Assembly: GCF_003992595.1 (NCBI RefSeq)
Contig: NZ_RZNA01000052.1
Span: forward strand, 261,214 to 325,213
DNA: 64,000 nt
Origin: Flagellimonas oceanensis
GTDB lineage: Bacteria; Bacteroidota; Bacteroidia; Flavobacteriales; Flavobacteriaceae
Direction of reading: 5' to 3'
Shown piece by piece: positions 50,329-59,096 of this stretch. A program made the position numbers and the translations under genes. Below the pieces are notes generated by a model. The model had not been told where the DNA came from. It searched no databases and worked only from the letters and a program-made list of their open reading frames with translations. Position 1 is the first letter of the stretch; each line of letters opens with the position of its first letter.

Positions 50329-50750
50329 TACTGCGGTATTTTTATGGGTTCAAAACGCTTGTATTTGTAAGTAACGCCTTCTTGGTTGATGACTGAAAAA
50401 GAAACTGAATCCAATTGGACCAGTTTTTCCTCCCATTCGCTGAACTCATTTTTATAACGAAGGGTAAAGGTTTCATTGACGTGCGATACTTCAAAATCCT
50501 CCACGTCTTTAGAGGTGTCGTACGAGCCATCAAATTGGGGTTTCATCTTTTTTCGGTACCCTTTGTCTTCTTGCAATTGAATAAAATCGATACTCGTGTT
50601 CATACCATATTCCTTGATGGAACCATCAGGGAATTCTACCTCCGATATCTCCCAATAACCGTTCAAGTGATGCAAATCCTTTTGATTTATGGATGAATCA
50701 TTACAGCTCCAGAACAATACGATCAATAAAATGGGAAGTATTTGCTTCAT
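50328..50750 (-). CDS. Lipocalin-like lipoprotein
   Basis: This 140-residue protein (ATG 50750) has a lipobox LFWSC (C16) and a mature beta-rich domain with LHHLNGYWEISEVEFPDGS, a lipocalin-like GxW pattern. Flavobacterial homologues next to recF have no known role. An in-frame start further upstream at 50855 would lie inside recF and place the lipobox internally, so it is rejected. The gene begins four bases after the recF stop. Confidence 0.75.
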   Translation of the reverse strand: MKQILPILLIVLFWSCNDSSINQKDLHHLNGYWEISEVEFPDGSIKEYGMNTSIDFIQLQEDKGYRKKMKPQFDGSYDTSKDVEDFEVSHVNETFTLRYKNEFSEWEEKLVQLDSVSFSVINQEGVTYKYKRFEPIKIPQ

Positions 50751-50754
50751 GATG

Positions 50755-51834
50755 CTACAAGGTAAATATTTTATAACTCTGATGGATGTTCTTGACCACA
50801 TTTTCGGTTCGGTCGGCATGTGTGTCACTAATAAAGATTTGACCAAAATTGTCATCCTTGACCAAACCTACAATATGGGATACCCTATTCTCGTCCAGTT
50901 TGTCAAAAATATCATCCAACAATAAAATGGGAGTGGTGTCCGCCAATTGCTTGATAAAGTGGAATTGTGCCAATTTCAAAGCAATCAAAAATGATTTTTG
51001 TTGACCTTGGCTCCCAAATTTTTTAATCGGATGGCCGGCAATCGTAAAGCTCAGATCGTCCTTGTGAACACCAACTGAGGTATATTGAAGGGCACGGTCT
51101 TTCTCGACATTGTTTTTCAAAAGGTTCAATAGATTGTCGTCGCTCAATTGACTTTCATAGGAGAGATCGATTTGCTCATCTTTTTCGGAAATGTTGTGAT
51201 ACTGCTCCTTGAAAATAGGGAGGAAAGAATCAATGAACTCCACTCTTTTTTGATGGATTGCCGTTCCCAAGGTGTTCATCTGTTCGTTGTAAATGCTCAA
51301 GGTGTCTGAATCAAAAGTTCGATTCGCCACGAAATACTTTAAAAGAGAGTTCCGTTGCGATACTACCTTGTTGTATTTGATGAGGTTTTGCAGATACACC
51401 TTGTCCGATTGCGAGATAACACCATCCATAAATTTTCTGCGGGTATCGCTACCTTCTAGTATTAAATCACGATCTGACGGTGAAATGATGACCAAGGGCA
51501 AAAAACCAATGTGCTCGGAAAACTTTTCGTATGGCTTTCCGTTGCGCTTGATTACTTTTTTGGTGCCTTTTTTAAAGGAACACAGTATTTTTTCTGTTCT
51601 TTCGTTTTTCTCAAACTCCCCTTCGACCACAAAAAAATCGGTGCCGTGTTTTATGTTTTGTGTGGACACGGGGTTAAAGTAACTTTTGCCAAAGCACAAG
51701 TGGTAAATGGAGTCCAAAACGTTGGTCTTTCCTACCCCGTTATCGCCCACCAAACAGTTGATCACAGGATCGAATTCCAAGGTCTTGGAATCAAAGTTTT
51801 TGTAATTGACTAAAGATAAATGCCTTAAAAACAT
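50755..51834 (-). CDS. recF: DNA replication and repair protein RecF
   Basis: This 359-residue protein is an SMC-like ATPase for loading RecA at gaps with RecOR. It has Walker [16 protein letters not shown] (about 30-44), signature [18 protein letters not shown] and Walker [16 protein letters not shown]. It is not near dnaA/dnaN in this window, as is usual for Bacteroidota. It begins an operon with the lipocalin-like lipoprotein and DciA genes. The short leader contains a small stem (CCCTTT/AAAGGG, 51871-51885) and a -7-like box TATTTTTG on the minus strand at 51890-51897. Confidence 0.93.
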   Translation of the reverse strand: MFLRHLSLVNYKNFDSKTLEFDPVINCLVGDNGVGKTNVLDSIYHLCFGKSYFNPVSTQNIKHGTDFFVVEGEFEKNERTEKILCSFKKGTKKVIKRNGKPYEKFSEHIGFLPLVIISPSDRDLILEGSDTRRKFMDGVISQSDKVYLQNLIKYNKVVSQRNSLLKYFVANRTFDSDTLSIYNEQMNTLGTAIHQKRVEFIDSFLPIFKEQYHNISEKDEQIDLSYESQLSDDNLLNLLKNNVEKDRALQYTSVGVHKDDLSFTIAGHPIKKFGSQGQQKSFLIALKLAQFHFIKQLADTTPILLLDDIFDKLDENRVSHIVGLVKDDNFGQIFISDTHADRTENVVKNIHQSYKIFTL

Positions 51835-51911
51835 AAAAAATTAGAGAAACGGTTTGGAATTAAAAGGTGGCCCTTTAAAAAAGGGAATCCAAAAATAACG
51901 AATAAATTACC

Positions 51912-51941
51912 TTTTGGTTTTGGATAAAAACTTTATTTTTG
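51912..51941 (+). promoter_or_regulatory. Promoter of the TPR-ribH genes
   Basis: TTTTG (51912-51916), a 17-base spacer and TATTTTTG (51934-51941) give a good match to the -33/-7 consensus. The predicted transcript starts about 15 bases before ATG 51962. Confidence 0.65.
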
Positions 51942-51961
51942 CGCGACCAATTAAATGACGG

Positions 51962-52723
51962 ATGGCAACATACAAGAAGAGAGGCTTTAAGCCAAAAAAT
52001 AAAGAGGAAGAAGCTCAGATAGAGGAACACGACAGTACAACAGCTGAAGTTTTCAATACTTTGGACGAGGGTGCCTCCAAGACCGAGGAGTGGGTTCAGA
52101 AGAACCAAAACTACATTTTGGGCGTTATTGGAGTTATCGCTGTAGGTGTTTTGGCCTATTTGGGATACCACCAGTTCATTCAAAACCCGAAAGAAGCTTC
52201 CGCTGCAAACGAACTTTTCTATCCACAACAATATTTTGATCAAGCTTTGGCAAGCGAAACCGAGAAGGATTCATTGTTTACTTTGGCTTTGAATGGAGCC
52301 CAAGGTAAATATGGTTTCTTGGATATTATCGAGGAGTACAGTGGTACCAAAGCAGCCAACTTGGCCAAGTATTCCGCTGGTATGACGTATTTGAACCTGA
52401 AGCAATATGATCAGGCAGTTTCTTATCTGGAAGATTTTTCTTCCGATGATGATATTATGGGGGCTATGGCTAAAGGGGGAATCGGAGATGCTTTCTCTCA
52501 GTTGAACCAACCTGAAGACGCTTTGGATTACTACGAAAAAGCCATTGCACATAGTGATAATGAGTTTACGGCACCACGATATTTGCACAAAGCAGGTGTG
52601 GTTGCTTTGAACCTTGGCGAAAAAAGCAAAGCTTTGGGTTACTTTGAACGAATCAAAGAGGAGTACCCTAACTCTCAGGAAGCCAACGGTATTGACGCCC
52701 TTATCGGATTGGCGCAAAATTAG
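51962..52723 (+). CDS. Membrane-anchored tetratricopeptide-repeat protein (YfgM-like)
   Basis: This 253-residue protein has a polar N-terminus, one membrane helix (about 50-70; YILGVIGVIAVGVLAYLGYH) and TPR-like helices in the rest (KYSAGMTYLNLKQYDQAVSY, GDAFSQLNQPEDALDYYEKA). This layout matches YfgM-type proteins, which contact the Sec translocon and periplasmic chaperones in proteobacteria. The role in Bacteroidota is not established. It starts a plus-strand group with ribH 3 bases downstream. Confidence 0.82.
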   Translation: MATYKKRGFKPKNKEEEAQIEEHDSTTAEVFNTLDEGASKTEEWVQKNQNYILGVIGVIAVGVLAYLGYHQFIQNPKEASAANELFYPQQYFDQALASETEKDSLFTLALNGAQGKYGFLDIIEEYSGTKAANLAKYSAGMTYLNLKQYDQAVSYLEDFSSDDDIMGAMAKGGIGDAFSQLNQPEDALDYYEKAIAHSDNEFTAPRYLHKAGVVALNLGEKSKALGYFERIKEEYPNSQEANGIDALIGLAQN

Positions 52724-52726
52724 AAC

Positions 52727-53209
52727 ATGGCCACAGAGAACAAAAACTTATCCGTTTACGATAAAAGCAAAATCCCAAACGCGAAGAATCTTCGGTTTGG
52801 GATTGTTGTTTCTGAATGGAACGACGAAATAACCGAAGCCCTGTATCAAGGTGCGGAAGATGCGCTGCTGGATTGTGGGACACTCCCCGAAAATTTGATT
52901 CGATGGGACGTTCCGGGCAGTTTTGAACTGACTTTCGGTTGCAAAAAAATGATTCAAACGGAAAAAGTCGATGCTATTGTGGCTATCGGTAGTGTTATCC
53001 GTGGGGAAACCAGTCACTTTGATTTTGTATGCAGTGCAACGGCCCAGGGCATCAAGGACTTGAACGTCGCCTATGATGTTCCTGTGATTTTTTGTGTACT
53101 GACAGATGATAACATCGAACAATCTAGAGCTAGGAGCGGGGGCAAACACGGCAATAAGGGGACCGAGGCTGCCATCGTCGCCATACAAATGGCTGTGTTG
53201 GGAAAGTAA
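52727..53209 (+). CDS. ribH: 6,7-dimethyl-8-ribityllumazine synthase
   Basis: This 160-residue protein makes the lumazine precursor of riboflavin. Motifs are VSEWNDEITEAL for the aryl site, RWDVPGSFELTFGCKKM, and the phosphate/catalytic region IGSVIRGETSHFDFVC. It should form a 60-mer or pentamer capsid. It follows the TPR gene by 3 bases and is the only riboflavin gene in the window. Confidence 0.95.
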   Translation: MATENKNLSVYDKSKIPNAKNLRFGIVVSEWNDEITEALYQGAEDALLDCGTLPENLIRWDVPGSFELTFGCKKMIQTEKVDAIVAIGSVIRGETSHFDFVCSATAQGIKDLNVAYDVPVIFCVLTDDNIEQSRARSGGKHGNKGTEAAIVAIQMAVLGK

Positions 53210-53303
53210 GCCCACGTAACTAAATAAAGCTCAATCTTCGGCACAAGTTCAAATTGAGTTATTCTTACAATCCAACAATCCATAAATGGGTTGTTAACAT
53301 TTT

Positions 53304-53330
53304 TTGGGATGATCTCCCAACCCCTTTTTT
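53304..53330 (+). terminator. Possible terminator after ribH
   Basis: TTGGGA (53304-53309) and TCCCAA (53315-53320) form a 6-bp stem with a 5-base loop, followed by CCCC and six T's. It is a moderate intrinsic terminator. Confidence 0.4.
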
Positions 53331-53340
53331 CTATTTTGAG

Positions 53341-53348
53341 TACCTTTG
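53341..53348 (+). promoter_or_regulatory. -7 promoter box of the mutL group
   Basis: TACCTTTG is an exact TAnnTTTG match, 22 bases before ATG 53371. No TTG is seen at 17-23 bases upstream. Confidence 0.45.
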
Positions 53349-53370
53349 AGGTTACAGCGATAAGGATATC

Positions 53371-53655
53371 ATGCGGAACCCTTTAAAACTTAGGAAAAAC
53401 AAGAGCTTCGATTACTCCCCTAGATATTACAAGGGAGAGGGGAATCCTTATAAAATTGAACACAAACTAGATCAATTTAGGACTACAGCGCATTCTAATA
53501 AAGGGCTTAAGAACAAGATTACCTCGGCGATGGATGATCTTCAGACCGAAGGCGATAAAAATTTAAAACTCCGTTTTTGGATTATCGTGGCTGTTTTGGT
53601 GCTGCTGTTCCTGTTTATCATCGATTTTGATTTATCAATATTCCTGAATCCATAA
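53371..53655 (+). CDS. Small single-span membrane protein
   Basis: This 94-residue protein has a basic N-terminus (RNPLKLRKNKSFDYSPRYYK) and one C-terminal membrane helix (about 70-90). Its stop overlaps the mutL start as TAATG, so translation is coupled. Similar genes between ribH and mutL in other Flavobacteriia are often labelled riboflavin synthase subunit beta, apparently by transfer of the neighbour's name; the sequence gives no support for an enzyme. Function is unknown. Confidence 0.7.
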   Translation: MRNPLKLRKNKSFDYSPRYYKGEGNPYKIEHKLDQFRTTAHSNKGLKNKITSAMDDLQTEGDKNLKLRFWIIVAVLVLLFLFIIDFDLSIFLNP

Positions 53656-55505
53656 TGGCGGACATCATTAAACTTTTACCAGACCATGTCGCTAATCAGA
53701 TAGCAGCAGGGGAGGTGGTCCAACGGCCCGCTTCCGTAGTAAAGGAACTGATGGAAAATGCCATCGATGCAGGTGCTAGTTCCATAAAGTTGATCATTAA
53801 GGATGGGGGCAAAACCCTAATCCAAGTGGTCGACGATGGCGTGGGCATGAGCGAAACGGATGCTCGTTTGTCCTTTGAACGTCATGCCACCTCCAAAATA
53901 TCATCCGCACAAGACCTGTTCAATTTGGAAACCAAAGGTTTCCGTGGAGAGGCTTTGGCCTCCATTGCGGCCATTGCCCATGTGGACATGCAAACGCGCA
54001 CGGCAGACAACGAGGTAGGGACCCATTTAAAAATTGAGGGAAGTAAAATTGTATCCCAAGAAGTGGTGGCCACTCCAAAGGGAACTTCCATATCCGTAAA
54101 AAACCTATTCTTCAATATTCCTGCAAGACGTAATTTCTTAAAGTCCAACCAAGTAGAGCTTCGCCATATCACCGACGAGTTTCATCGTGTGGCCATGGTG
54201 CATCCGAATATTGAGTTTCACTTTTACAACAATGGTTCGGAGATATTCAACCTGCCCAGTACAAAACACCGTCAACGAATTGTACACATTTTCGGGAGTA
54301 AAATGGAACACCGTCTGGTTCCGGTCAACGAAGAGACCGAAGTGGTAAAAATTTCTGGTTTTATCTGTAAGCCCGAGTTTGCCAAAAAAAGCAGGGGAGA
54401 GCAATTCTTTTTTGCCAATAACAGATATATCAAAAGTCCGTATTTGCATCATGCCGTAGTTGCGGCCTTTGAAGGATTAATCAAATCGGATACCTATCCG
54501 GGCTATTTTCTGTTTTTGGATGTGGACCCATCCTCCATCGATATCAATATTCATCCAACCAAAACCGAGGTGAAATTCGATGACGAAAATACGCTCTACG
54601 CTATTTTACGCTCCACGATAAAGCATAGCTTGGGCCAGTTCAATGTAGCTCCTGTGCTGGATTTTGACCATGACCCGAACTTGGACACCCCTTATTCCTA
54701 CAAAGAGAAAGGGGCTGTAATCCCCAAGGTTACCGTGGATGCTACGTTTAACCCATTCGAAGAAACAGCAACCAAAAAAAGCGGTTCGAGCAGTAATTAC
54801 CGTAAACAAAGCACAAAGGGTTGGGAAGATTTGTATGAAGGTCTTGGCAATCAGAATAATCAGCAGGAGTTTAGTAGTGTGGTCATTGAGTCCGAAAGCG
54901 AAGAACAGGGCACTTTGTATTCAGGCGAAGGAGTTGAAGAGCATTTGGCCAGTACGTTTCAATTACGGCGCAAATTTGTGGTGAGTACCGTTAAGTCGGG
55001 GATGTTGGTCATCCATCAAAATAGGGCCCACGAACGCATTCTTTTTGAAAAGTTTTTGGGAGAGATTACCGTAAAGGAAGGAGTGAGCCAGCAGCTGCTC
55101 TTTCCTTTGGAACTTACTTTCAACAAACAAGAACTGACCGTGCTCAAGGAAATACAAGAAAGCCTGACAAACATAGGTTTTGTATTTGAAAGCTTGGAGG
55201 AAGAAACTGTAAAAGTGACAGGCGTACCCATGATGGTTCCCGAAAGCGGGATTGGCACGGTATTGGATCGCTTGATTGCTGATTATATGGAAGGGTATGC
55301 CGATGGTTCTATTTCGCAGGCCGAAATGCTTGCCAAGGCACTGAGCAGGAACCTTGCCGTGAGAACTGGGGACGTTTTGGATTCGGAGTCACAGCTTATG
55401 TTGGTCAACAATCTTTTTGCATGCAAGGAACCTAACTTGAGCCCTTTTCAAAAAATAACATATACCATAATCTCCGAAGGGGATATTGATAAAAAATTCA
55501 ACTAA
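53655..55505 (+). CDS. mutL: DNA mismatch repair protein MutL
   Basis: This 616-residue protein has a GHKL ATPase domain (about 1-330) with IAAGEVVQRPASVVKELMEN, DDGVGMSETDA and TKGFRGEALASIAAIAHV, a linker (about 340-430) and a C-terminal dimerisation domain. The endonuclease motif DQHAxxExxxxE is not intact: the position reads HQNRAHERILFE (from residue 454). The end also lacks a CPHGRP-type motif (only ACKEPNLSP is seen). It may therefore not be a nicking MutL. The downstream rhomboid gene begins directly after its stop. Confidence 0.93.
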   Translation: MADIIKLLPDHVANQIAAGEVVQRPASVVKELMENAIDAGASSIKLIIKDGGKTLIQVVDDGVGMSETDARLSFERHATSKISSAQDLFNLETKGFRGEALASIAAIAHVDMQTRTADNEVGTHLKIEGSKIVSQEVVATPKGTSISVKNLFFNIPARRNFLKSNQVELRHITDEFHRVAMVHPNIEFHFYNNGSEIFNLPSTKHRQRIVHIFGSKMEHRLVPVNEETEVVKISGFICKPEFAKKSRGEQFFFANNRYIKSPYLHHAVVAAFEGLIKSDTYPGYFLFLDVDPSSIDINIHPTKTEVKFDDENTLYAILRSTIKHSLGQFNVAPVLDFDHDPNLDTPYSYKEKGAVIPKVTVDATFNPFEETATKKSGSSSNYRKQSTKGWEDLYEGLGNQNNQQEFSSVVIESESEEQGTLYSGEGVEEHLASTFQLRRKFVVSTVKSGMLVIHQNRAHERILFEKFLGEITVKEGVSQQLLFPLELTFNKQELTVLKEIQESLTNIGFVFESLEEETVKVTGVPMMVPESGIGTVLDRLIADYMEGYADGSISQAEMLAKALSRNLAVRTGDVLDSESQLMLVNNLFACKEPNLSPFQKITYTIISEGDIDKKFN

Positions 55506-56240
55506 ATGGGTAGAATGACCGAGGCAGTAAAGCATATATTGATCATTAACGTGATCTTGTTTTTTGCCACACAATTATATGGAGATCAAATGTACCAGTG
55601 GATGTCGCTCTGGTTTCCCAAAAATCCAAATTTCGAATGGTGGCAGGTCGTTTCCCATATGTTTATGCATGGGAATTTCATGCATATTCTGTTCAATATG
55701 TATGCCTTATGGGCCTTTGGTACGCCATTGGAACGTATTTGGGGAAAGAACAAATTCCTATTTTTCTACTTTTCTGCAGGTTTAGGGTCGGCTGCCTTGC
55801 ATACAGGTGTCAATTATTTTCTTTTCAACGAAGGAATGAGTGCTTTGGAAGGAGCAGGTATTGCCCGTACGCAGGTTTTGGATATTTTGGCGAATGGACA
55901 GTATAGTCCCGGTTGGTACGATATTGCAGGAAAAGGAACAATAGACAGTATGTTGACGGCATTTAATACCCCTGCGGTAGGAGCATCCGGAGCTATCTAT
56001 GGTATTTTGGTGGCTTTTGCCTTTATGTATTCGGAAGCGAAATTGATGCTCATATTTTTGCCCGTACCCATTAAGGCGAAGTATTTTGTGCCCATTTTAA
56101 TTGCGGTGGATTTGATTTTTGGAATTGGAAACGTGAATACAGGAGTGGCACATTTTGCGCACATCGGTGGGGCATTGATTGGATTTATAATGATGTGGTA
56201 CTGGAAAAAGAACCAGTTTAACAATAATCGGTGGGATTAA
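55506..56240 (+). CDS. Rhomboid family intramembrane serine protease, copy 1
   Basis: This 244-residue protein has six predicted membrane helices and an intact Ser-His pair: GASGAIYG (serine) and VAHFAHIGGALIG (histidine), with HGNFMHILFNMYALW earlier. An inserted loop of about 60 residues (GTPLERIW to GVGASGA region) is present before the active serine. Rhomboids cut membrane-spanning substrates within the bilayer; targets are unknown. The gene starts directly at the end of mutL. Confidence 0.88.
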   Translation: MGRMTEAVKHILIINVILFFATQLYGDQMYQWMSLWFPKNPNFEWWQVVSHMFMHGNFMHILFNMYALWAFGTPLERIWGKNKFLFFYFSAGLGSAALHTGVNYFLFNEGMSALEGAGIARTQVLDILANGQYSPGWYDIAGKGTIDSMLTAFNTPAVGASGAIYGILVAFAFMYSEAKLMLIFLPVPIKAKYFVPILIAVDLIFGIGNVNTGVAHFAHIGGALIGFIMMWYWKKNQFNNNRWD

Positions 56241-56243
56241 TTT

Positions 56244-57107
56244 ATGATGAACGGAGGACTTCGATATCAATTTGAACGGCTTAGTGTCGCTGAAAAACTG
56301 ATTGCCATCAATGTGCTTATTTTTTTGATTGATGGACTCTCTGGGGCATTGTTCGGAAAGTCGTTTTCCCGTTGGTTCCATTTGCCCAAGGATTTTTTTG
56401 AGTTTCTGGCCCAACCATGGTCGTTGGTTACCTATTCGTTTTTCCATGCAGGATTCGGCCATATTTTCTGGAATATGCTGGTGCTTTACTTTGCGAGTAG
56501 AATATTCTTAAACCTTTTTGATTCCCAACGGTTCATCAACGTTTACTTTTTAGGGTTGATGTTGGGTGGACTGGTGTTTTTGCTCAGCTATAACATATTC
56601 CCAACTTTGGTCAACTCCAATACAGCCTTGATTGGGGCATCCGCTGGAGTGAATGCGGTGCTCATTTTTGTTTGCACCTATATCCCCAACCAAGAAGTTC
56701 GAGTGATTTTCTTCAATATAAAACTGTGGTATATTGGGGTTGCTTTGGTGGTAAAGGATTTAGTGCTGATAGGTATGGGAGACAATATCGGAGGAGGTAT
56801 GGCGCACTTGGGCGGTGCCTTTTTAGGATATATGTACGCCCGTCAGTTGTTTAAAGGCAATGATATTGGTTCGGGCTTCACTAAATTAAGAAATGCCATT
56901 GTGGACCTTTTCAAACCCAAGGAAAAAAAGGCTCCAATGAAAACGGTCTACAAGAAAAAAGCTGCCTCGAACAGTAAAGCGGATTATGATAAACAGGCCA
57001 AACAAAAACGCATAGACACCATTTTGGATAAAATCAGTAAATCTGGTTATGAGAGCTTGTCCAAAGAGGAAAAGGACTTTTTGTTTAAGGCGGGTAAGGA
57101 AGACTAG
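56244..57107 (+). CDS. Rhomboid family intramembrane serine protease, copy 2
   Basis: This 287-residue protein keeps HAGFGHIFWNMLVLY, LIGASAGVNAVLIF (serine) and GMAHLGGAFLGYMYARQ (histidine). It differs from copy 1 by a cytoplasmic C-terminal tail of about 75 residues that is rich in lysine (KPKEKKAPMKTVYKKKA) and ends with a short helical motif (RIDTILDKISKSGYESLSKE) seen in several Bacteroidota rhomboids. It lies 3 bases after copy 1. Confidence 0.88.
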   Translation: MMNGGLRYQFERLSVAEKLIAINVLIFLIDGLSGALFGKSFSRWFHLPKDFFEFLAQPWSLVTYSFFHAGFGHIFWNMLVLYFASRIFLNLFDSQRFINVYFLGLMLGGLVFLLSYNIFPTLVNSNTALIGASAGVNAVLIFVCTYIPNQEVRVIFFNIKLWYIGVALVVKDLVLIGMGDNIGGGMAHLGGAFLGYMYARQLFKGNDIGSGFTKLRNAIVDLFKPKEKKAPMKTVYKKKAASNSKADYDKQAKQKRIDTILDKISKSGYESLSKEEKDFLFKAGKED

Positions 57108-57110
57108 AAA

Positions 57111-58151
57111 GTGAAAAAATCGACCTCGACATGGGACAAGATGGTTTTTGCCGTTAATATATTGGCTGCATTCCTGCTGATTCTCACAGGGGTGATTTCA
57201 TATGTGCCGTTCCGGTTTCTTTCTACTCTTTCCGTTTTGAGCCTCGTGGTACCTTTCCTATTTGCATTGAACATCGTTTTCCTGCTGTATTGGCTATTAA
57301 GGTTCAAAAGGAAATTCTTATTGTCATTTACTGCGATTCTTTTAGGGTATTTGATGTTTGGACCCTTCTATGGTTTTGATGGTAGTGATGAACCAGAAGA
57401 AAAGAGCATATCCGATTTGAAAATTATGTCCTATAATGCTTGGGGGTTTAATAAAAACGGATGGATAAAAAAACCAGGGGTTGGGGACAGTATAGTGGAA
57501 TTAATAAAATCTCAAGACCCTTCTATCCTTTGCATACAGGAACATAACAGGATACGTTATAGACAATTCCAACAGTATCCTTACCGAAGTGAGACCCCAT
57601 ATTCAGTGCCAAGGACAATACAGGCCATATTCTCCAAATACCCCATTGTTGGTAATGGATCTTTGGATTTCCCAGGAACAATCAACAATGTTATCTATGC
57701 TGATATTGTTTTTAAAAATGATACGCTTAGGGTTTATAATGTCCATTTACAGTCCTTTAATATTGTGCCGAGCACGGATAATTTTTCAGATGGCGAAAAA
57801 TCAGAAAGAACCTATAAAAGATTGGTCGGTACTTTTTCCATACAATTGGAACAAGCTGAAATCTTAAAAGATCATTTGGAAAAAAGTCCGTACACTAACA
57901 TTGTTTGTGGCGATTTTAACAACACGCAATTTTCCAATGTCTATAAAATTGTAAAAGGAGATTTGCAGGATACTTTTCTAGAAGAGGGCACTGGTTTTGG
58001 AAGAACATATGATCTCTGGAAAATCCCCCTGCGCATTGATTATATCTTAGCTGACCCAAAGTTTGAAGTATTGTCCCATCAAAATTTTGATGAACGCCTG
58101 TCCGATCACTATCCGGTAATGGCTACATTACGCTTGAATTCACATCAGTAA
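57111..58151 (+). CDS. Endonuclease/exonuclease/phosphatase-family membrane protein
   Basis: This 346-residue protein has two to three N-terminal membrane helices (about 10-90) and an EEP domain with IMSYNAWGFNKNGW, LCIQEHNRI, VCGDFNNTQFS and the C-terminal SDHYPVMATL. Catalytic residues look intact; the substrate (nucleic acid, lipid or phosphate ester) is unknown. The start is GTG 57111, 3 bases after the rhomboid gene, because an ATG at 57141 would cut into the first helix. It overlaps the facing DUF6122 gene by 12 bases. Confidence 0.85.
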   Translation: MKKSTSTWDKMVFAVNILAAFLLILTGVISYVPFRFLSTLSVLSLVVPFLFALNIVFLLYWLLRFKRKFLLSFTAILLGYLMFGPFYGFDGSDEPEEKSISDLKIMSYNAWGFNKNGWIKKPGVGDSIVELIKSQDPSILCIQEHNRIRYRQFQQYPYRSETPYSVPRTIQAIFSKYPIVGNGSLDFPGTINNVIYADIVFKNDTLRVYNVHLQSFNIVPSTDNFSDGEKSERTYKRLVGTFSIQLEQAEILKDHLEKSPYTNIVCGDFNNTQFSNVYKIVKGDLQDTFLEEGTGFGRTYDLWKIPLRIDYILADPKFEVLSHQNFDERLSDHYPVMATLRLNSHQ

Positions 58152-58448
58152 ACAATCCAAGATGTCCGCAAAAATGTGGATGATCAAGGCGAACCCGATT
58201 ACCCGTGTCGTTTTAAAAAAAGGTAATACACAATAAAAGGCAATCGCCCAATAGCTATGGAGTGCATGAAATCCAACACTGCACCGATTTGGGTCGTAGA
58301 GTGGTGTGGCCCATAGATGGTCTATGTCGATGATGATTCCGGCCAACAGTATGAGCGCCACTTTGATGCTTTTATCCTTAAAGAACCAAAAGGCTATCAA
58401 AATAGGAACCAAAAAATGTATGCCGTAATGGAGTAGGTGCCTAAGCAT
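58140..58448 (-). CDS. DUF6122 small membrane protein
   Basis: This 102-residue protein has about four short hydrophobic stretches. It shows the DUF6122 pattern: LRHLLHYGIHFLVPILIAF, DIDHLWATPLYDPNRCSVGF and HALHSYWAIAFY. The conserved H and D residues within membranes look metal- or hydrolase-like (related proteins are annotated membrane-bound hydrolases), but function is unknown. Its start overlaps wbqC by 8 bases, so it is the last gene of the parA operon. Confidence 0.8.
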   Translation of the reverse strand: MLRHLLHYGIHFLVPILIAFWFFKDKSIKVALILLAGIIIDIDHLWATPLYDPNRCSVGFHALHSYWAIAFYCVLPFFKTTRVIGFALIIHIFADILDCLLM

Positions 58449-59073
58449 GTTTTAAATCCAAAGATAGGCTTTTCAGATAGTTGAGTGTGTTGGTACCTTC
58501 GTTGAACAATAGGTCCAATACACTTAAATTGGGTATAAACCCGTGTCTTTCCTCAAAAACCTGCACATAAGGTGGGCTATTCCAATCCTTTTCTTTTTTG
58601 GCCTCCACCAGAAAGCGGGCGTCAAAATAGTGGGTCGGCTCAACTTCGTATGTCTCGGTTTTTTGGGTTGGAATTTCTATTCCAATACAATCGGCGACGG
58701 CTTTAATGGTTTTTAAATTGAAGTCAAATAAGGAATCATCGTCTCCTTCGTACAGCGGTCTAAGTTCATACTCATAAAACTCAAAAAAGGGAGAGGTGCG
58801 ATATGCTGTTTCCAAGGTGCGCCAATGCTCTTTTTTCCAATTATAACTGTTCTCTGTGGATACATCGGCATATTTTTGACGCCCTTCGTTGCCTCCCACA
58901 TGTTTTATGGGAATGTTGAGCATGTGCTTGCCTTTATCCGTTGAAATATAACAGCGGTTTCGGTAGGTCTGCTTCTGAAAATTATCTTTAGCCTCCCAGA
59001 TTACCTCATGCTGGACAATGGCCGCAAAAGTGGGAATACTTGGAAAATATGTTGGATGGGTAAGAATTTTCAA
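58441..59073 (-). CDS. WbqC family protein
   Basis: This 210-residue protein shows the WbqC pattern: LTHPTYFPSIPTFAAIVQHE, KQTYRNRCYISTDKGKHMLN, ENSYNWKKEHWRTLETAYRT and PPYVQVFEERHGFIPNLSVL. Members sit in O-antigen or other glycan clusters and elsewhere; the reaction is not known. The start is TTG 59071-59073, as no ATG precedes an in-frame stop and the family begins with KILTHPTYFPS. It follows lepB by 23 bases. Confidence 0.82.
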   Translation of the reverse strand: MKILTHPTYFPSIPTFAAIVQHEVIWEAKDNFQKQTYRNRCYISTDKGKHMLNIPIKHVGGNEGRQKYADVSTENSYNWKKEHWRTLETAYRTSPFFEFYEYELRPLYEGDDDSLFDFNLKTIKAVADCIGIEIPTQKTETYEVEPTHYFDARFLVEAKKEKDWNSPPYVQVFEERHGFIPNLSVLDLLFNEGTNTLNYLKSLSLDLKHA

Positions 59074-59096
59074 AGAACAAACTGATTAAAAATTAC

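Noticed and set aside
51871..51885. CCCTTT/AAAGGG hairpin in the recF leader as a terminator or attenuator
   Set aside because: Six pairs with a 3-base loop and no T-run in the right place; too weak to call.
53371..53655. Riboflavin synthase beta subunit
   Set aside because: The real lumazine synthase is the ribH gene just upstream; this protein is a small membrane protein with no enzyme motif.
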